NCBI RefSeq assembly: GCF_937941905.1
Contig: NZ_CALDGS010000030.1
Coordinates: 1 to 31,906, forward strand
Length of the DNA stretch: 31,906 nt
Direction of reading: 5' to 3'
Source of the DNA: an uncultured Mycolicibacterium sp.
Lineage (GTDB): Bacteria > Actinomycetota > Actinomycetes > Mycobacteriales > Mycobacteriaceae
Under the pieces are notes generated by a model, which saw only the letters and a program-made list of their open reading frames with translations, searched no databases and was not told the origin of the DNA. Shown one piece after another: positions 7,687 to 15,199 of this stretch. A program made the translations under genes and the position numbers. Within the stretch, counting starts at the first letter, position 1; every line of letters begins with the position of its first letter.

Positions 7687-8247
7687 ATGGACGCCCACGA
7701 CTACCTGACCTACGAGGAGTTCGGACGCCGGTTCTTCGAGACCGCCGTCACCGAGCAGCGCGTCGCCGCGGCCATCGCCGACATCGCCGGGGACGCGTTC
7801 GAACTGGGACCGATCGCCCAGGGCCCCGGCAAGTTCGCCAAGGTCACCGCCAAGGTGCGCATCCAGCAACCGCTGGTCGCCCGCAGCCTTGGCGAACGCA
7901 TCACCTTCGCCATCCGCATCCCGCTGGAGATCGACATGGTCGTCGATCTGCTGCTGGACAAACCGAAGTTCATGGTGCAGGGCGAGATCGCGCTGCGCGC
8001 CGAGGCGCGGGCGGCCGCCCCGCTGCTGCTCATCCTCGACGTCGCCAAACCCCGGCCGTCCGACATCGCGATCAACGTCACCTCGCAGAACATCCGGGCC
8101 GAGGTGGTGCGGATCATCGGCGGCATCGACGGCGAGATCAAGCGTTTCATCGCCGCCCACGTCGCCGGCGAGATCGACGCCCCGGCCGCCAAGGAGGCGC
8201 AGATCATCGACGTGGCCCGAATGATCGGCGAGGCCTGGGACGGCTGA
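7687..8247 (+). CDS. Conserved hypothetical protein, possibly lipid-binding-like fold
   Basis: 186 residues from ATG at 7687; upstream codons in the frame are shadow sequence. After a helical start (YLTYEEFGRRFFETAVTEQR) the protein shows alternating hydrophobic strands (KFAKVTAKVRIQQPLVA, ERITFAIRIPLEIDMVVDLL, KFMVQGEIALRAEARAA), ending in a helical region (VVRIIGGIDGEIKRFIAAHV). Repeated amphipathic strands of this type occur in lipid- or SMP/DUF2993-like proteins, but that is a weak guess. There is no signal peptide or catalytic motif. No Shine-Dalgarno is seen; the 8-base palindrome CGTATACG (7676-7683) lies 3 bases before the ATG. The stop is 2 bases from the stop of the convergent SGNH hydrolase gene. 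Confidence 0.65.
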   Translation: MDAHDYLTYEEFGRRFFETAVTEQRVAAAIADIAGDAFELGPIAQGPGKFAKVTAKVRIQQPLVARSLGERITFAIRIPLEIDMVVDLLLDKPKFMVQGEIALRAEARAAAPLLLILDVAKPRPSDIAINVTSQNIRAEVVRIIGGIDGEIKRFIAAHVAGEIDAPAAKEAQIIDVARMIGEAWDG

Positions 8248-8249
8248 CC

Positions 8250-9023
8250 TCAGGACGGCGAGACCGGTTGCAGCACCGGGCGTTTCGGTAGCCGACCGTC
8301 ACCGGTGGAGCGGCCCTGCAGATGCCGCCAGGCCCACGGCAGCAGCATGTGCCGGGTCCAGGACAGCTGGGCGGCCACCCGGTCGAGCCGGGACGCCGGC
8401 CCGACGTTGCCGGCCGCCAGCGCCCAGTTGTGGTTGCTGCCCGGCAGTCCCAGCGCCTCGGCGGCGGCCTCGGCGAACAGGATGTGCCCCTTGGTCGAGC
8501 CGTGCACCCGGTCCGGGCTCCAGGTGTCCGGCTCCAGCATCGACGGGGCGTGGTAGAGGTCGACCAGCCCGAACCCGTGCCGGTCGGCGGCCGCCCGGAT
8601 CACCGCGTTGATCCGCTCCACCCGCTCGGCCAGCAATCGCCCCACCGGGAGCAGCCGCTTGATGTCGGGGAACGTCGTGGTCACCACGGTGGCGCCGGAG
8701 GCGGCCAGCTTGTCGTAGACCAGGTCCAGGTCGGCCAGCGCCCGCGGGAAGTGCCGGCCCGGCCGGGTGACATCGTTCATCCCGACGCAGACCGTGACCA
8801 GGTCCGGGTCCATGGCCAGCGCGGCGGGCAGCTGGTCGTCGAGCGCGTCGCGCACCCGCCGGCCGCGCACCGCCAGGTTGGCGTAGAGCAGCCCGGGATA
8901 CAGCCGGTCCAGCGTGGCGGCCAGCCGGTCGGCGAACCCGGTCAGCCCGGTCGCGTCGTCGCCGTCCCACAGGCCCTCGGTCTGGCTGTCGCCGATCGCG
9001 ACGTATCGGGTAAACCGCGTCAC
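8250..9023 (-). CDS. SGNH/GDSL-family hydrolase (esterase or lipase-like)
   Basis: 257 residues from GTG at 9023. It shows the SGNH blocks: GDSQTEG with nucleophile Ser13 at the N-terminus, a glycine-containing block II (NLAVRGRRV), VGMND for block III with the oxyanion Asn, and DRVHGS near residue 183, giving the Asp-x-x-His pair. These enzymes hydrolyse esters or acyl groups of carbohydrates and lipids. No signal peptide is present, so it is probably cytoplasmic. The C-terminal 60 residues are basic and Trp-rich (SWTRHMLLPWAWRHLQGR), beyond the core fold. TAGCAT lies 8 nt before the GTG without a Shine-Dalgarno, suggesting a leaderless or very short leader. The substrate is unknown. Confidence 0.9.
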   Translation of the reverse strand: MTRFTRYVAIGDSQTEGLWDGDDATGLTGFADRLAATLDRLYPGLLYANLAVRGRRVRDALDDQLPAALAMDPDLVTVCVGMNDVTRPGRHFPRALADLDLVYDKLAASGATVVTTTFPDIKRLLPVGRLLAERVERINAVIRAAADRHGFGLVDLYHAPSMLEPDTWSPDRVHGSTKGHILFAEAAAEALGLPGSNHNWALAAGNVGPASRLDRVAAQLSWTRHMLLPWAWRHLQGRSTGDGRLPKRPVLQPVSPS

Positions 9024-9084
9024 GGGCCACGATGCTAACCGGCCCGGCCGGGGGCGGCCCGCCGCGCGATCCCCGAAACGAGCG

Positions 9085-9114
9085 CGGGGCCACCCGGTTT
9101 CCCGGATGGCCCCG
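9085..9114 (-). terminator. GC-rich hairpin, probable terminator of the secreted-protein gene at 9138
   Basis: CGGGGCCA (9085-9092) pairs with TGGCCCCG (9107-9114); after one mismatch the inner CCGG pairs with CCGG around a short TTTC loop. It begins 23 bases beyond the stop of the minus-strand gene ending at 9138. No long T-tract follows, as is common for mycobacterial terminators, so termination is inferred from the stem and its position. Confidence 0.55.
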
Positions 9115-9137
9115 TCCTGCTCGTATCGGCCGGTCGG

Positions 9138-9440
9138 TCACTTCACGTCGACGTAGACCGTCTTGTTCAGCACCTGGGTGGTGGGGTGGTTGGCCCCCGC
9201 GACCCCGTTGTCGGTGCGCAGGAACGTCTGCCCGTCGCGGATCGCCACCACGCTCGCGTTCTGCAGCGGCGCGTTGCCGATCCGGTTGACCACCACCGTG
9301 TAGCCCTCACGCTGCAGCCTGGCGATCGTGTCCAGCGCGTCGCCGGTGCCGGTGGGCGCGGCCAGGGCGGGCCCGGTCAGACCGATCAGCGCGGCGCCGA
9401 TCCCGCTCGCGGCCGCTGCAGCAAACCCAATCTTCTTCAT
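9138..9440 (-). CDS. Small secreted mycobacterial protein of unknown function
   Basis: 100 residues from ATG at 9440, with a strong AAGGAAGG about 8 bases before it on the minus strand. Residues 1-28 are a signal peptide (MKK, then a hydrophobic AAAAASGIGAALIGLTG core, likely cleavage after ALA before APTG). The mature part of about 72 residues has an LDTIARLQREGYTVVVNRIGN segment that looks like one helix followed by a strand, and no cysteines. I recognise the general look of short exported mycobacterial proteins, but no named family. It is monocistronic: a terminator-like hairpin follows and a 217-base gap precedes it. Confidence 0.75.
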   Translation of the reverse strand: MKKIGFAAAAASGIGAALIGLTGPALAAPTGTGDALDTIARLQREGYTVVVNRIGNAPLQNASVVAIRDGQTFLRTDNGVAGANHPTTQVLNKTVYVDVK

Positions 9441-9657
9441 CGGAATGCCTTCCTTCGTCCTCTTGCGCTCTGCCGTTGCGTTGTTTCCGATCCGTTAAAC
9501 ACGCAGGTCAGAGGTTTAATTCCGATGGCAGAAAATGGTTGCCGAATGGCAGGATCTTTCCCCCGCGGGCAGCCCCCGCGGTGGTGTTCGCCACGCCGGC
9601 AAAACGGGTGTGGCGCCGTTCGCGGGGCCGGCCCGGGCGCTGTGGTGGGATGGTGTC
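9441..9657. other. 217-base divergent intergenic region with an inverted repeat
   Basis: It lies between the start of the secreted-protein gene (9440, minus) and the start of the NUDIX gene (9658, plus). It holds TTAAAC at 9495-9500 and its complement GTTTAA at 9514-9519, separated by 13 bases, in a stretch markedly more AT-rich than its surroundings. This is a plausible operator or promoter zone for the minus-strand gene, whose start is 55 bases away. No gene is seen here. Confidence 0.4.
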
Positions 9658-10164
9658 ATGCCGCGACGATCCGCCGGGCTGCTGCTGTACCGGATCACCG
9701 ACGACGGCGTCGTCGAGGTGCTGCTCGGGCACCCCGGCGGCCCGTTCTGGGCGGGCCGCGACGACGGCGCCTGGTCCATCCCGAAGGGCGAGTACGGCGA
9801 GGACGAGGATCCCTGGCGGGCCGCGCTGCGGGAGTTCCGCGAGGAGATCGGCAAAGCCGCCCCGGACGGGCCGCGCACCGAACTGCCCCCGGTCCGCCAG
9901 CCGGGCGGCAAGGTGGTCACCGCGTTCGCGGTGCACGCCGACCTCGACCTCACCGGCGCCCGCAGCAACACCTTCGAGCTGGAGTGGCCGCGCGGCTCCG
10001 GGCGGATCCGGGAGTTCCCCGAGCTCGACCGGGTGGGCTGGTTCCCGGTCGCGGTGGCCCGCACCAAGCTGCTCAAGGGCCAGCGCCCGCTGCTGGACCT
10101 GCTGATGGCCCTCCCGGCCACCGCCGGCTGCGGCGAGGGCGCGCCGGTCACAGCTCCAGAGTGA
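9658..10164 (+). CDS. NUDIX hydrolase
   Basis: 168 residues from ATG at 9658; a longer open frame from 9535 has no support. A complete NUDIX box G-x5-E-x7-REFREEIG spans residues 44-65 (Gly44, Glu50, Arg58-Glu59, Glu62-Glu63, Gly65), giving the divalent-metal-binding helix that cleaves nucleoside diphosphates linked to another moiety. The opening RRSAGLLLYR and PGGPFWAGRDDGAWSIPKGEY resemble the COG4119 group of predicted NTP pyrophosphohydrolases, as I recall it. Substrate choice cannot be told. The last 17 bases overlap the 3' end of the convergent ferredoxin-reductase gene. No clear Shine-Dalgarno precedes the start. Confidence 0.92.
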   Translation: MPRRSAGLLLYRITDDGVVEVLLGHPGGPFWAGRDDGAWSIPKGEYGEDEDPWRAALREFREEIGKAAPDGPRTELPPVRQPGGKVVTAFAVHADLDLTGARSNTFELEWPRGSGRIREFPELDRVGWFPVAVARTKLLKGQRPLLDLLMALPATAGCGEGAPVTAPE

Positions 10165-11233
10165 GGTCCTCCCCGCGCGAGACGCAGACCAGCATCCAGC
10201 CCGCGGCCCGTTCCGGCCCGGTGAGCAGGGTGTCGCGGTGCTCCACCCGCCCGCCGCGCACCCGGGTGCGGCAGGTGCCGCAGAACCCCTGCCGGCACGA
10301 GTACGGCACCTCGACCCCGGCCCGCTGCAGCGCGGCCAGCACCGGCTCGTCGGCGGCCACCGGCACCGTCGCCCCGGTGGAGGCGACGCGCACCGTCATC
10401 GGCCGACCGCCCAGCACCGGCGGCGCGGCGAACCGCTCGAAATGCAGCTCCACGTCCCGCCGGCCGGCCAGCTCGGCCCGGATCGCCGCCAGCATCGGCG
10501 CCGGGCCGCAGGCGTACACCGCGGTGCCCGGCGGGCAGTCGGCCAGCAGCTCCGTCGCGGTGGGCACCCCGGCGGCGTCGTCGGTGCGCACCCGCACCCG
10601 CGGGCCGTAGCCGCCCAGCTCGTCGAGGAACGGCAGCGCGGCACGGGAGCGGCCGCAGTAGGTCAGCGACCAGTCCACGGCGGCCCGGTCCGCCACCGCC
10701 AGCATGGGCAGGATCGGGGTGATCCCGATGCCCCCGGCGATGAACCGCAGCCGCCGGGCCGGGGAGCCGTGCCCGGGCAGCGCCAGCGGGAACGCGTTGC
10801 GCGGGCCGTGCGTGCCGACCGTCGCCCCGACCGGCAGCGCGTCGTGCACCTCCACCGACCCGCCGCCGCCGTGCGGGACGCGCCGTACCGCGATGCGGTA
10901 GCGGCCGGTGTCGGCCGGGTCCCCGCACAGCGAGTACTGCCGCACCCGCCCGCTGGGCAGCGTGAGATCGAGATGCGCGCCCGGATGCCAGCGCGGCAGC
11001 GCCGACCCGTCGGCGGCCGCGAACGTCACCGCCACCACACTCCCGTCGCGGGCCACCGGCCGCCGGTCCAGCACGGTCAGCCGCAGCGACCCGCCGCCGC
11101 GCGGCGGCCCCGGCCGGCGCAGCCGACCGGTCACCGCCCACATCCCGCTGATCACCAGCTCGGCCAGCCCGACCAGCGGATCGTGCGGCAACGCCCCGGA
11201 GGTGCTCGTCGGCACCCGGCGCAGCAGCCTCAC
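10148..11233 (-). CDS. Ferredoxin reductase-type flavoprotein with C-terminal 2Fe-2S domain
   Basis: 361 residues from GTG at 11233 (GTG at 11236 gives 362). Order of domains: a flavin-binding barrel with RQYSLCGDP, an NAD(P)-binding domain with GGIGITPILPML and YACGPAPML, then a plant-type 2Fe-2S ferredoxin domain with C-x4-C-x2-C (CRQGFCGTC) and a fourth Cys about 29 residues later (MLVCVS). It carries electrons from NAD(P)H to an oxygenase or diiron partner, as in phthalate dioxygenase or VanB reductases. The start overlaps the stop of the metal-dependent hydrolase gene as GTGA, so the two are translationally coupled and probably functional partners. It could also serve a P450 elsewhere. 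Its 3' end overlaps the convergent NUDIX gene. Confidence 0.92.
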   Translation of the reverse strand: MRLLRRVPTSTSGALPHDPLVGLAELVISGMWAVTGRLRRPGPPRGGGSLRLTVLDRRPVARDGSVVAVTFAAADGSALPRWHPGAHLDLTLPSGRVRQYSLCGDPADTGRYRIAVRRVPHGGGGSVEVHDALPVGATVGTHGPRNAFPLALPGHGSPARRLRFIAGGIGITPILPMLAVADRAAVDWSLTYCGRSRAALPFLDELGGYGPRVRVRTDDAAGVPTATELLADCPPGTAVYACGPAPMLAAIRAELAGRRDVELHFERFAAPPVLGGRPMTVRVASTGATVPVAADEPVLAALQRAGVEVPYSCRQGFCGTCRTRVRGGRVEHRDTLLTGPERAAGWMLVCVSRGEDLTLEL

Positions 11234-12126
11234 CACCGGGCGGCCCGCGCCGCCGGCGAGGCGGCCAGGTAGGCCACCGCCTGCGCCGTGCAGCCCATCT
11301 CGTCGGGGGAGAAGCCCGGGCGGAAGTAGCGCAGCGTGTTCGTGACGAACAGCTCGCGGTACTTCGGCAGCAGTCCCAGCCGGGAGTCCCGCCAGCGCTC
11401 GAGCTGCACCTGCCGCCAGCCCATCCGCACCGACGGGTCCTTGGCCATCAGGTAGCGCAGCCCGCGCTGGAAGAACGCGTACATCAGGCTCGCCGCCACC
11501 GCCATCGCCCGGATCCGGGCCAGGTAGCTGTCGTGGAAGTACACCGCCACGTCGTGGGCGACGTGCCGGTGCTCCACCTCCTCGCTGCCGTGCCAGCGGA
11601 ACAGGTCGGCCAGCGTCGGGTCGGCGCCGTGCTCGTCCCAGGCGCAGTTCAGCGAGAAGTCGCCGAGCACGGCGGTGTAGTGCTCGATCGCCGCGATCAG
11701 CCAGAGCCGCTCGCACAACTGGTGGTGGCGCCGCCGCGGGTCCGGGTGGCTGCTGGGCGCGAGCACGTGGCCGAAGACGTACTCGATCTGGTCCAGGATC
11801 GGCTGCGGGTCGATGCCGCGGGTGCGCAGGAACTCGTGCAGCATCCGGTCGTGCACGTCGGCGTGGGTGGCCTCCTGGCCGATGAACCCGCGCATGTCGT
11901 CGGCCAGCTTCGGATCCCGCACCAGCGGCAGTGCCTCGTTGAAGGTGGCGACGAACCAGCGCTCGGCCGCCGGCAGCACCACGTGCAGCAGGCTGACCAT
12001 GTTCGACGCCACCGGGTGCCCCGGAATCCAGTGCAGCGGAACCCCGGTCACGTCGAAGCGGACCTTGCGCGCCTGGATCTGCACCGGGCCCGGATCGAAC
12101 GCGCCCGGCAGGCGAGGACGTGTCAC
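11230..12126 (-). CDS. Predicted metal-dependent hydrolase (PF10118-like, diiron-type helical protein)
   Basis: 298 residues from GTG at 12126, preceded by GGGAGGG. The helical sequence contains spaced Glu/His motifs of a carboxylate-bridged metal site: FIGQEATHADVHDRMLHEFL, then ERLWLIAAIEHYTAVLGDF and WHGSEEVEHRHVAHDV. This matches the COG3687/PF10118 predicted metal-dependent hydrolases, whose pattern resembles ferritin-like diiron oxygenases. Direct coupling (GTGA) to a 2Fe-2S reductase supports a redox enzyme fed by that reductase rather than a plain hydrolase. That is an inference from context; no substrate is known. Confidence 0.85.
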   Translation of the reverse strand: MTRPRLPGAFDPGPVQIQARKVRFDVTGVPLHWIPGHPVASNMVSLLHVVLPAAERWFVATFNEALPLVRDPKLADDMRGFIGQEATHADVHDRMLHEFLRTRGIDPQPILDQIEYVFGHVLAPSSHPDPRRRHHQLCERLWLIAAIEHYTAVLGDFSLNCAWDEHGADPTLADLFRWHGSEEVEHRHVAHDVAVYFHDSYLARIRAMAVAASLMYAFFQRGLRYLMAKDPSVRMGWRQVQLERWRDSRLGLLPKYRELFVTNTLRYFRPGFSPDEMGCTAQAVAYLAASPAARAARW

Positions 12127-12181
12127 GGCGACCCTCCCACTCCGCAGGGTGTGCCTCGCAGTGTAGGTGGGCGCCGGCGGA

Positions 12182-12586
12182 CTAGGCCGGCGGCGGGGTA
12201 CCCGCGCCCGGAGCGCCCTGGATCGGCACCACCGGCGTCGGGGTGACCGTGGTGATGCCGTTGGCGCCGACGGTCGGGCCGCCGTCGTCGACGAGCTGCT
12301 CCTGCGCCTCCTTGGTGCAGTCCAGCATCAGCACCATCTTGCCGCTGGAGTTGATCTTCTGCTTGTCCACCAGGCACTGCGCCTGCGGCACCGCGTTGCC
12401 GAACGAGCCGCCGAACACCGCCTTGACGCCCTGGCTCTTGAGGATCATCAGCGCCCGGTTGTACGGCTCGCCGATCACGTTGAGCGAGCTCAGATCGGCG
12501 GGCTGCGAGGTGGCCACACCGGCGCCCATCAGCGCGGCCGACCCGGCGGCCAGCGCCCCCACTCCGAACACCACCAGCTTCTTCAC
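12182..12586 (-). CDS. Small secreted protein, possibly PASTA-like
   Basis: 134 residues from GTG at 12586, chosen because AGGAGAGG lies just before it and the signal peptide begins there (VKKLVVFGVGALAAGSAALMGAGVA, cleavage around ATS-QPAD). The mature protein has LNVIGEPYNRALMILKSQGVKAVFGGSFGNAVPQ, a helix-strand pattern reminiscent of PASTA domains, then two cysteines (QAQCLVD and MLDCTK) and a Pro/Gly-rich tail. Mycobacteria carry many small exported proteins like this; the function is unknown. The minus strand has TATGTT at 12624-12619, a -10-like hexamer that would give a leader of roughly 25 bases. Confidence 0.75.
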   Translation of the reverse strand: MKKLVVFGVGALAAGSAALMGAGVATSQPADLSSLNVIGEPYNRALMILKSQGVKAVFGGSFGNAVPQAQCLVDKQKINSSGKMVLMLDCTKEAQEQLVDDGGPTVGANGITTVTPTPVVPIQGAPGAGTPPPA

Positions 12587-12611
12587 GCGACCTCTCCTGT
12601 CAACGGCGGGC

Positions 12612-12630
12612 GCTGCGAACATATCGCAGC
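12612..12630 (-). terminator. Short hairpin between malQ and the secreted-protein gene
   Basis: GCTGCG (12612-12617) pairs with CGCAGC (12625-12630) around a 7-base AT-rich loop, 38 bases after the malQ stop on the minus strand. No T-tract follows. The loop contains the TATGTT promoter-like hexamer of the next gene, so this may be a chance stem. It is listed as a weak candidate only. Confidence 0.25.
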
Positions 12631-12667
12631 CTCGTCGAGGGGGAAACCGCAGCGGCGCCCGGATTCG

Positions 12668-14815
12668 TTACACCCCGGACCCGTCGCCGGGGGCGCGCAC
12701 CGCGGCGGCCATCACCTCCGCCAGCGCGGTGGCCCGCGGATCGGTGAACACCTGCTCGAGCAGCAGCGGCCGGCCGTCCGGCCCGGCCAGCGGCACCCGC
12801 CAGTTCGGGTACTCGTCGGTGGTGCCGGGCTGGTTCTGGGTGCGCACCTCGCCGACCGCGTCGGCCAGCGACACGCCCAGCAGCCGCGACGGGGTGCGGC
12901 CCAGATAGCGGTGCAGCGCGGTCACCACCGCGTCGGGATCCGGGTCCGGCTCGTCGCCGAGCAGCCCCACCCGGCGCAGCTCGGCCAGCCAGGCGTCCTG
13001 CCAGGCCCGGTCGTCGGCCAGTTCCTCGGCCGTCGGCCGGGCCAGCAGCCCCAGCCGCTCCCGCAGCCGCACGTGCTCGCCGGCCAGGTAGCCCCGGGTG
13101 GGCGGCAGGTCGTGGGTGGTCACCGCCGACAGGCAGGCCGTCCGCCAGCACTCGGCCGGCAGCGGGTTGCCGTCGCCGTCGGCCTCGAACCACAGGATCG
13201 AGGTGCCGATCACCCCCCGGTCGGCCAGCCAGTCGCGCACCCACGGCTCGACGGTGCCCAGGTCCTCGCCGACCACGAGCGCACCCGCGCGGGCGGCCTC
13301 CAGCACCACGATGCCCACCAGCGCCTCGTGGTCGTAGCGGACGTAGGTGCCGTCGGCGGGGGAGCACCCGGCGGGGATCCACCACAGCCGGAACAGCCCG
13401 ATGATGTGGTCGATGCGCACCCCGCCGGCGTGCCGCAGCACCGCCCGCACCAGCGCCCGGAACGGGGCGTAGCCGCACTCGACCAGCCGGTCCGGCCGCC
13501 ACGGCGGCTGCGACCAGTCCTGGCCGAGCTGGTTGAACTCGTCCGGCGGGGCGCCGGCGGTCACCCCCCGGGCCAGCACCTCCTGCAGCGCCCACGCGTC
13601 GGCCCCGCCCGGATCCACCCCGACCGCCAGGTCGGCCATGACCCCCAGCGCCATCCCGGCCCGCAGCGCGGCCGACTGCGCGGCGGCCAGCTGCTCGTCG
13701 AGCTGCCACTGACACCAGCGGTGGAAGTCCACCCGGCGCGGATGGCGGGCCGCGAACGCCGCCACCGCCGGGCTGCGCGGGTGCCGCAGCTCGGCCGGCC
13801 AGCGCCGCCAGTCCGGGCCGAACCGCTCGGCCAGCGCACACCAGGTGGCGAAATCGTCCAGTGCCGCCCCCTCCCGGTCGCGGTAGGCGGCGTAGGCCAG
13901 CTCCCGGCCCGCCGAGCGGGGCAGCCGGTGCAGCGCCCGCAGCGCGGCCCGCTTGGCCCGCCACGCGCCGTCCCGGTCGATCACCCCGGAGCGCGCGGCG
14001 GCGGCCTGCACCGCCCGCCGCGCGGCCCGGATCCGCTTGCGGCCGGCGATGTCGGCGAACTCGGGCACCGCCTCGGGGCGCAGGTACAGCGGGTTGACGT
14101 AGCGCCGCGAGGTGGGCAGGTACGGCGACGGCTCCATCGGGCACACCGGGGCGGCCGCGTGCAGCGGGTTGACCAGCAGGTAGTCCGCGCCGTAGCCGGC
14201 CGACCAGACCGCCAGATCGGCCAGGTCGGTCAGATCGCCGAGCCCCCACGAGCGTTCCGAACGCACGCTGTAGAGCTGCACGGCCGGGCCCCAGGCCCGC
14301 CGGCCGTCCAGCCGCGCCGGCACCGGCAGCCGGGACGGGGTGACGATCAGCGTCGCCGCCGCGGCGGTGTCCGGGGAGCGCATGTGCAGCCGGTGGTAGC
14401 CGGCCGGCAGGTCCGCGGGCAGTTCGAAGGCGGCCTCGCCGACCAGCCGGTCGCCCAGCGCGAACGGCGGGGTGAGGTGCTCCAGCTGGCGCAGCCCGTC
14501 GCGCACCCCGCCGTCCTCCAGTTCCACCCACACCCGCACCGGGTCGCCGTGGGTGACGTGCACCCACACCGGGGTCGGGGCGCCGGCCCGGGCCACCACG
14601 GTCGGCGGCAGCGGGCGGCGCCAGTGGGCGCGCTCGTGCTCGGCCAGCGCGGCGGCGCGCTGCTCCTCGGTGCCGGCCGCCACCCCCAGCGCCGCCAGCA
14701 CCGCCACCAGCGTCGCCGCCGGCACCGGCACCCGGCGGTGCCGCCAGTCCTCGTACTCGGTGGCCACCCCGTACCGGTGGGCCAGCTCGACCAGCGATGC
14801 GGCCGGTTCGGTCAT
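12668..14815 (-). CDS. malQ: 4-alpha-glucanotransferase (amylomaltase, GH77)
   Basis: 715 residues from ATG at 14815, close to the roughly 720 residues of mycobacterial MalQ (Rv1781c). GH77 landmarks: RIDHIIGLFRLWWIP (nucleophile Asp in the RxD motif), VVGEDLGTVEPWV (acid/base Glu), TTHDLPPTRGY (transition-state Asp), and VNPLHAAAPVCPMEPSPYLPTSRRYVNPLY for substrate binding. An N-terminal extension of about 150 residues before the barrel matches the actinobacterial form. It transfers alpha-1,4-glucan segments between maltooligosaccharides in cytoplasmic glycogen and maltose metabolism. It is on the same strand as the SMR genes (60 bases upstream) and the secreted-protein gene downstream; no functional link with these is apparent. 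Confidence 0.96.
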   Translation of the reverse strand: MTEPAASLVELAHRYGVATEYEDWRHRRVPVPAATLVAVLAALGVAAGTEEQRAAALAEHERAHWRRPLPPTVVARAGAPTPVWVHVTHGDPVRVWVELEDGGVRDGLRQLEHLTPPFALGDRLVGEAAFELPADLPAGYHRLHMRSPDTAAAATLIVTPSRLPVPARLDGRRAWGPAVQLYSVRSERSWGLGDLTDLADLAVWSAGYGADYLLVNPLHAAAPVCPMEPSPYLPTSRRYVNPLYLRPEAVPEFADIAGRKRIRAARRAVQAAAARSGVIDRDGAWRAKRAALRALHRLPRSAGRELAYAAYRDREGAALDDFATWCALAERFGPDWRRWPAELRHPRSPAVAAFAARHPRRVDFHRWCQWQLDEQLAAAQSAALRAGMALGVMADLAVGVDPGGADAWALQEVLARGVTAGAPPDEFNQLGQDWSQPPWRPDRLVECGYAPFRALVRAVLRHAGGVRIDHIIGLFRLWWIPAGCSPADGTYVRYDHEALVGIVVLEAARAGALVVGEDLGTVEPWVRDWLADRGVIGTSILWFEADGDGNPLPAECWRTACLSAVTTHDLPPTRGYLAGEHVRLRERLGLLARPTAEELADDRAWQDAWLAELRRVGLLGDEPDPDPDAVVTALHRYLGRTPSRLLGVSLADAVGEVRTQNQPGTTDEYPNWRVPLAGPDGRPLLLEQVFTDPRATALAEVMAAAVRAPGDGSGV

Positions 14816-14875
14816 CCCGCCATCATCCCGGCCGGACCCGGCCCGCGCACCCCCGACCGGCTCGGTGCGGCCGGC

Positions 14876-15199
14876 TCAGTGCGGCAGGCCGAGCACCTCG
14901 ATCATCAGCACCCCGGCGGCGATCAGCGCGATCCCCGCCACCATCCGCGGCGTCAGCGGATCGGCGAACAGCACCCGGGCCACCACCGCCACCAGCGCCA
15001 CCCCGCAGGCCGTCCACACCCCGTAGGCGATGCCCACCGGCATGCCCAACCGCAGCGTCAGCCACAGCAGCCAGAACGACACCGCGTAGCCGGCCACCAC
15101 CGGCACGATCCAGGCCCGGCGCCGCAACCCCTCCGAGGCGCGCAGCGCCAGCGTCGCCGCCACCTCGACCAGGATCGCCCCGGCCAGCGCCAGCCACAT
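14876..15199 (-). CDS. SMR-family small multidrug-resistance-type protein, second of a pair
   Basis: 107 residues with four hydrophobic segments, the standard SMR size. The membrane-embedded carboxylate of the family is Glu12 (AGAILVEVAATLALRASEG). Later blocks are GYAVSFWLLWLTLR, GIAYGVWTACGV and the C-terminal AGIALIAAGVLMIEV. SMR proteins exchange protons for cationic drugs, guanidinium or polyamine-like compounds across the cytoplasmic membrane as dimers. The start ATG shares one base with the TGA of the preceding SMR gene (TGATG), so the two are translationally coupled and probably form a heterodimer in the manner of EbrAB or YkkCD. The loop after TM1 is basic (SEGLRRRAW), which helps set orientation. 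Confidence 0.9.
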   Translation of the reverse strand: MWLALAGAILVEVAATLALRASEGLRRRAWIVPVVAGYAVSFWLLWLTLRLGMPVGIAYGVWTACGVALVAVVARVLFADPLTPRMVAGIALIAAGVLMIEVLGLPH

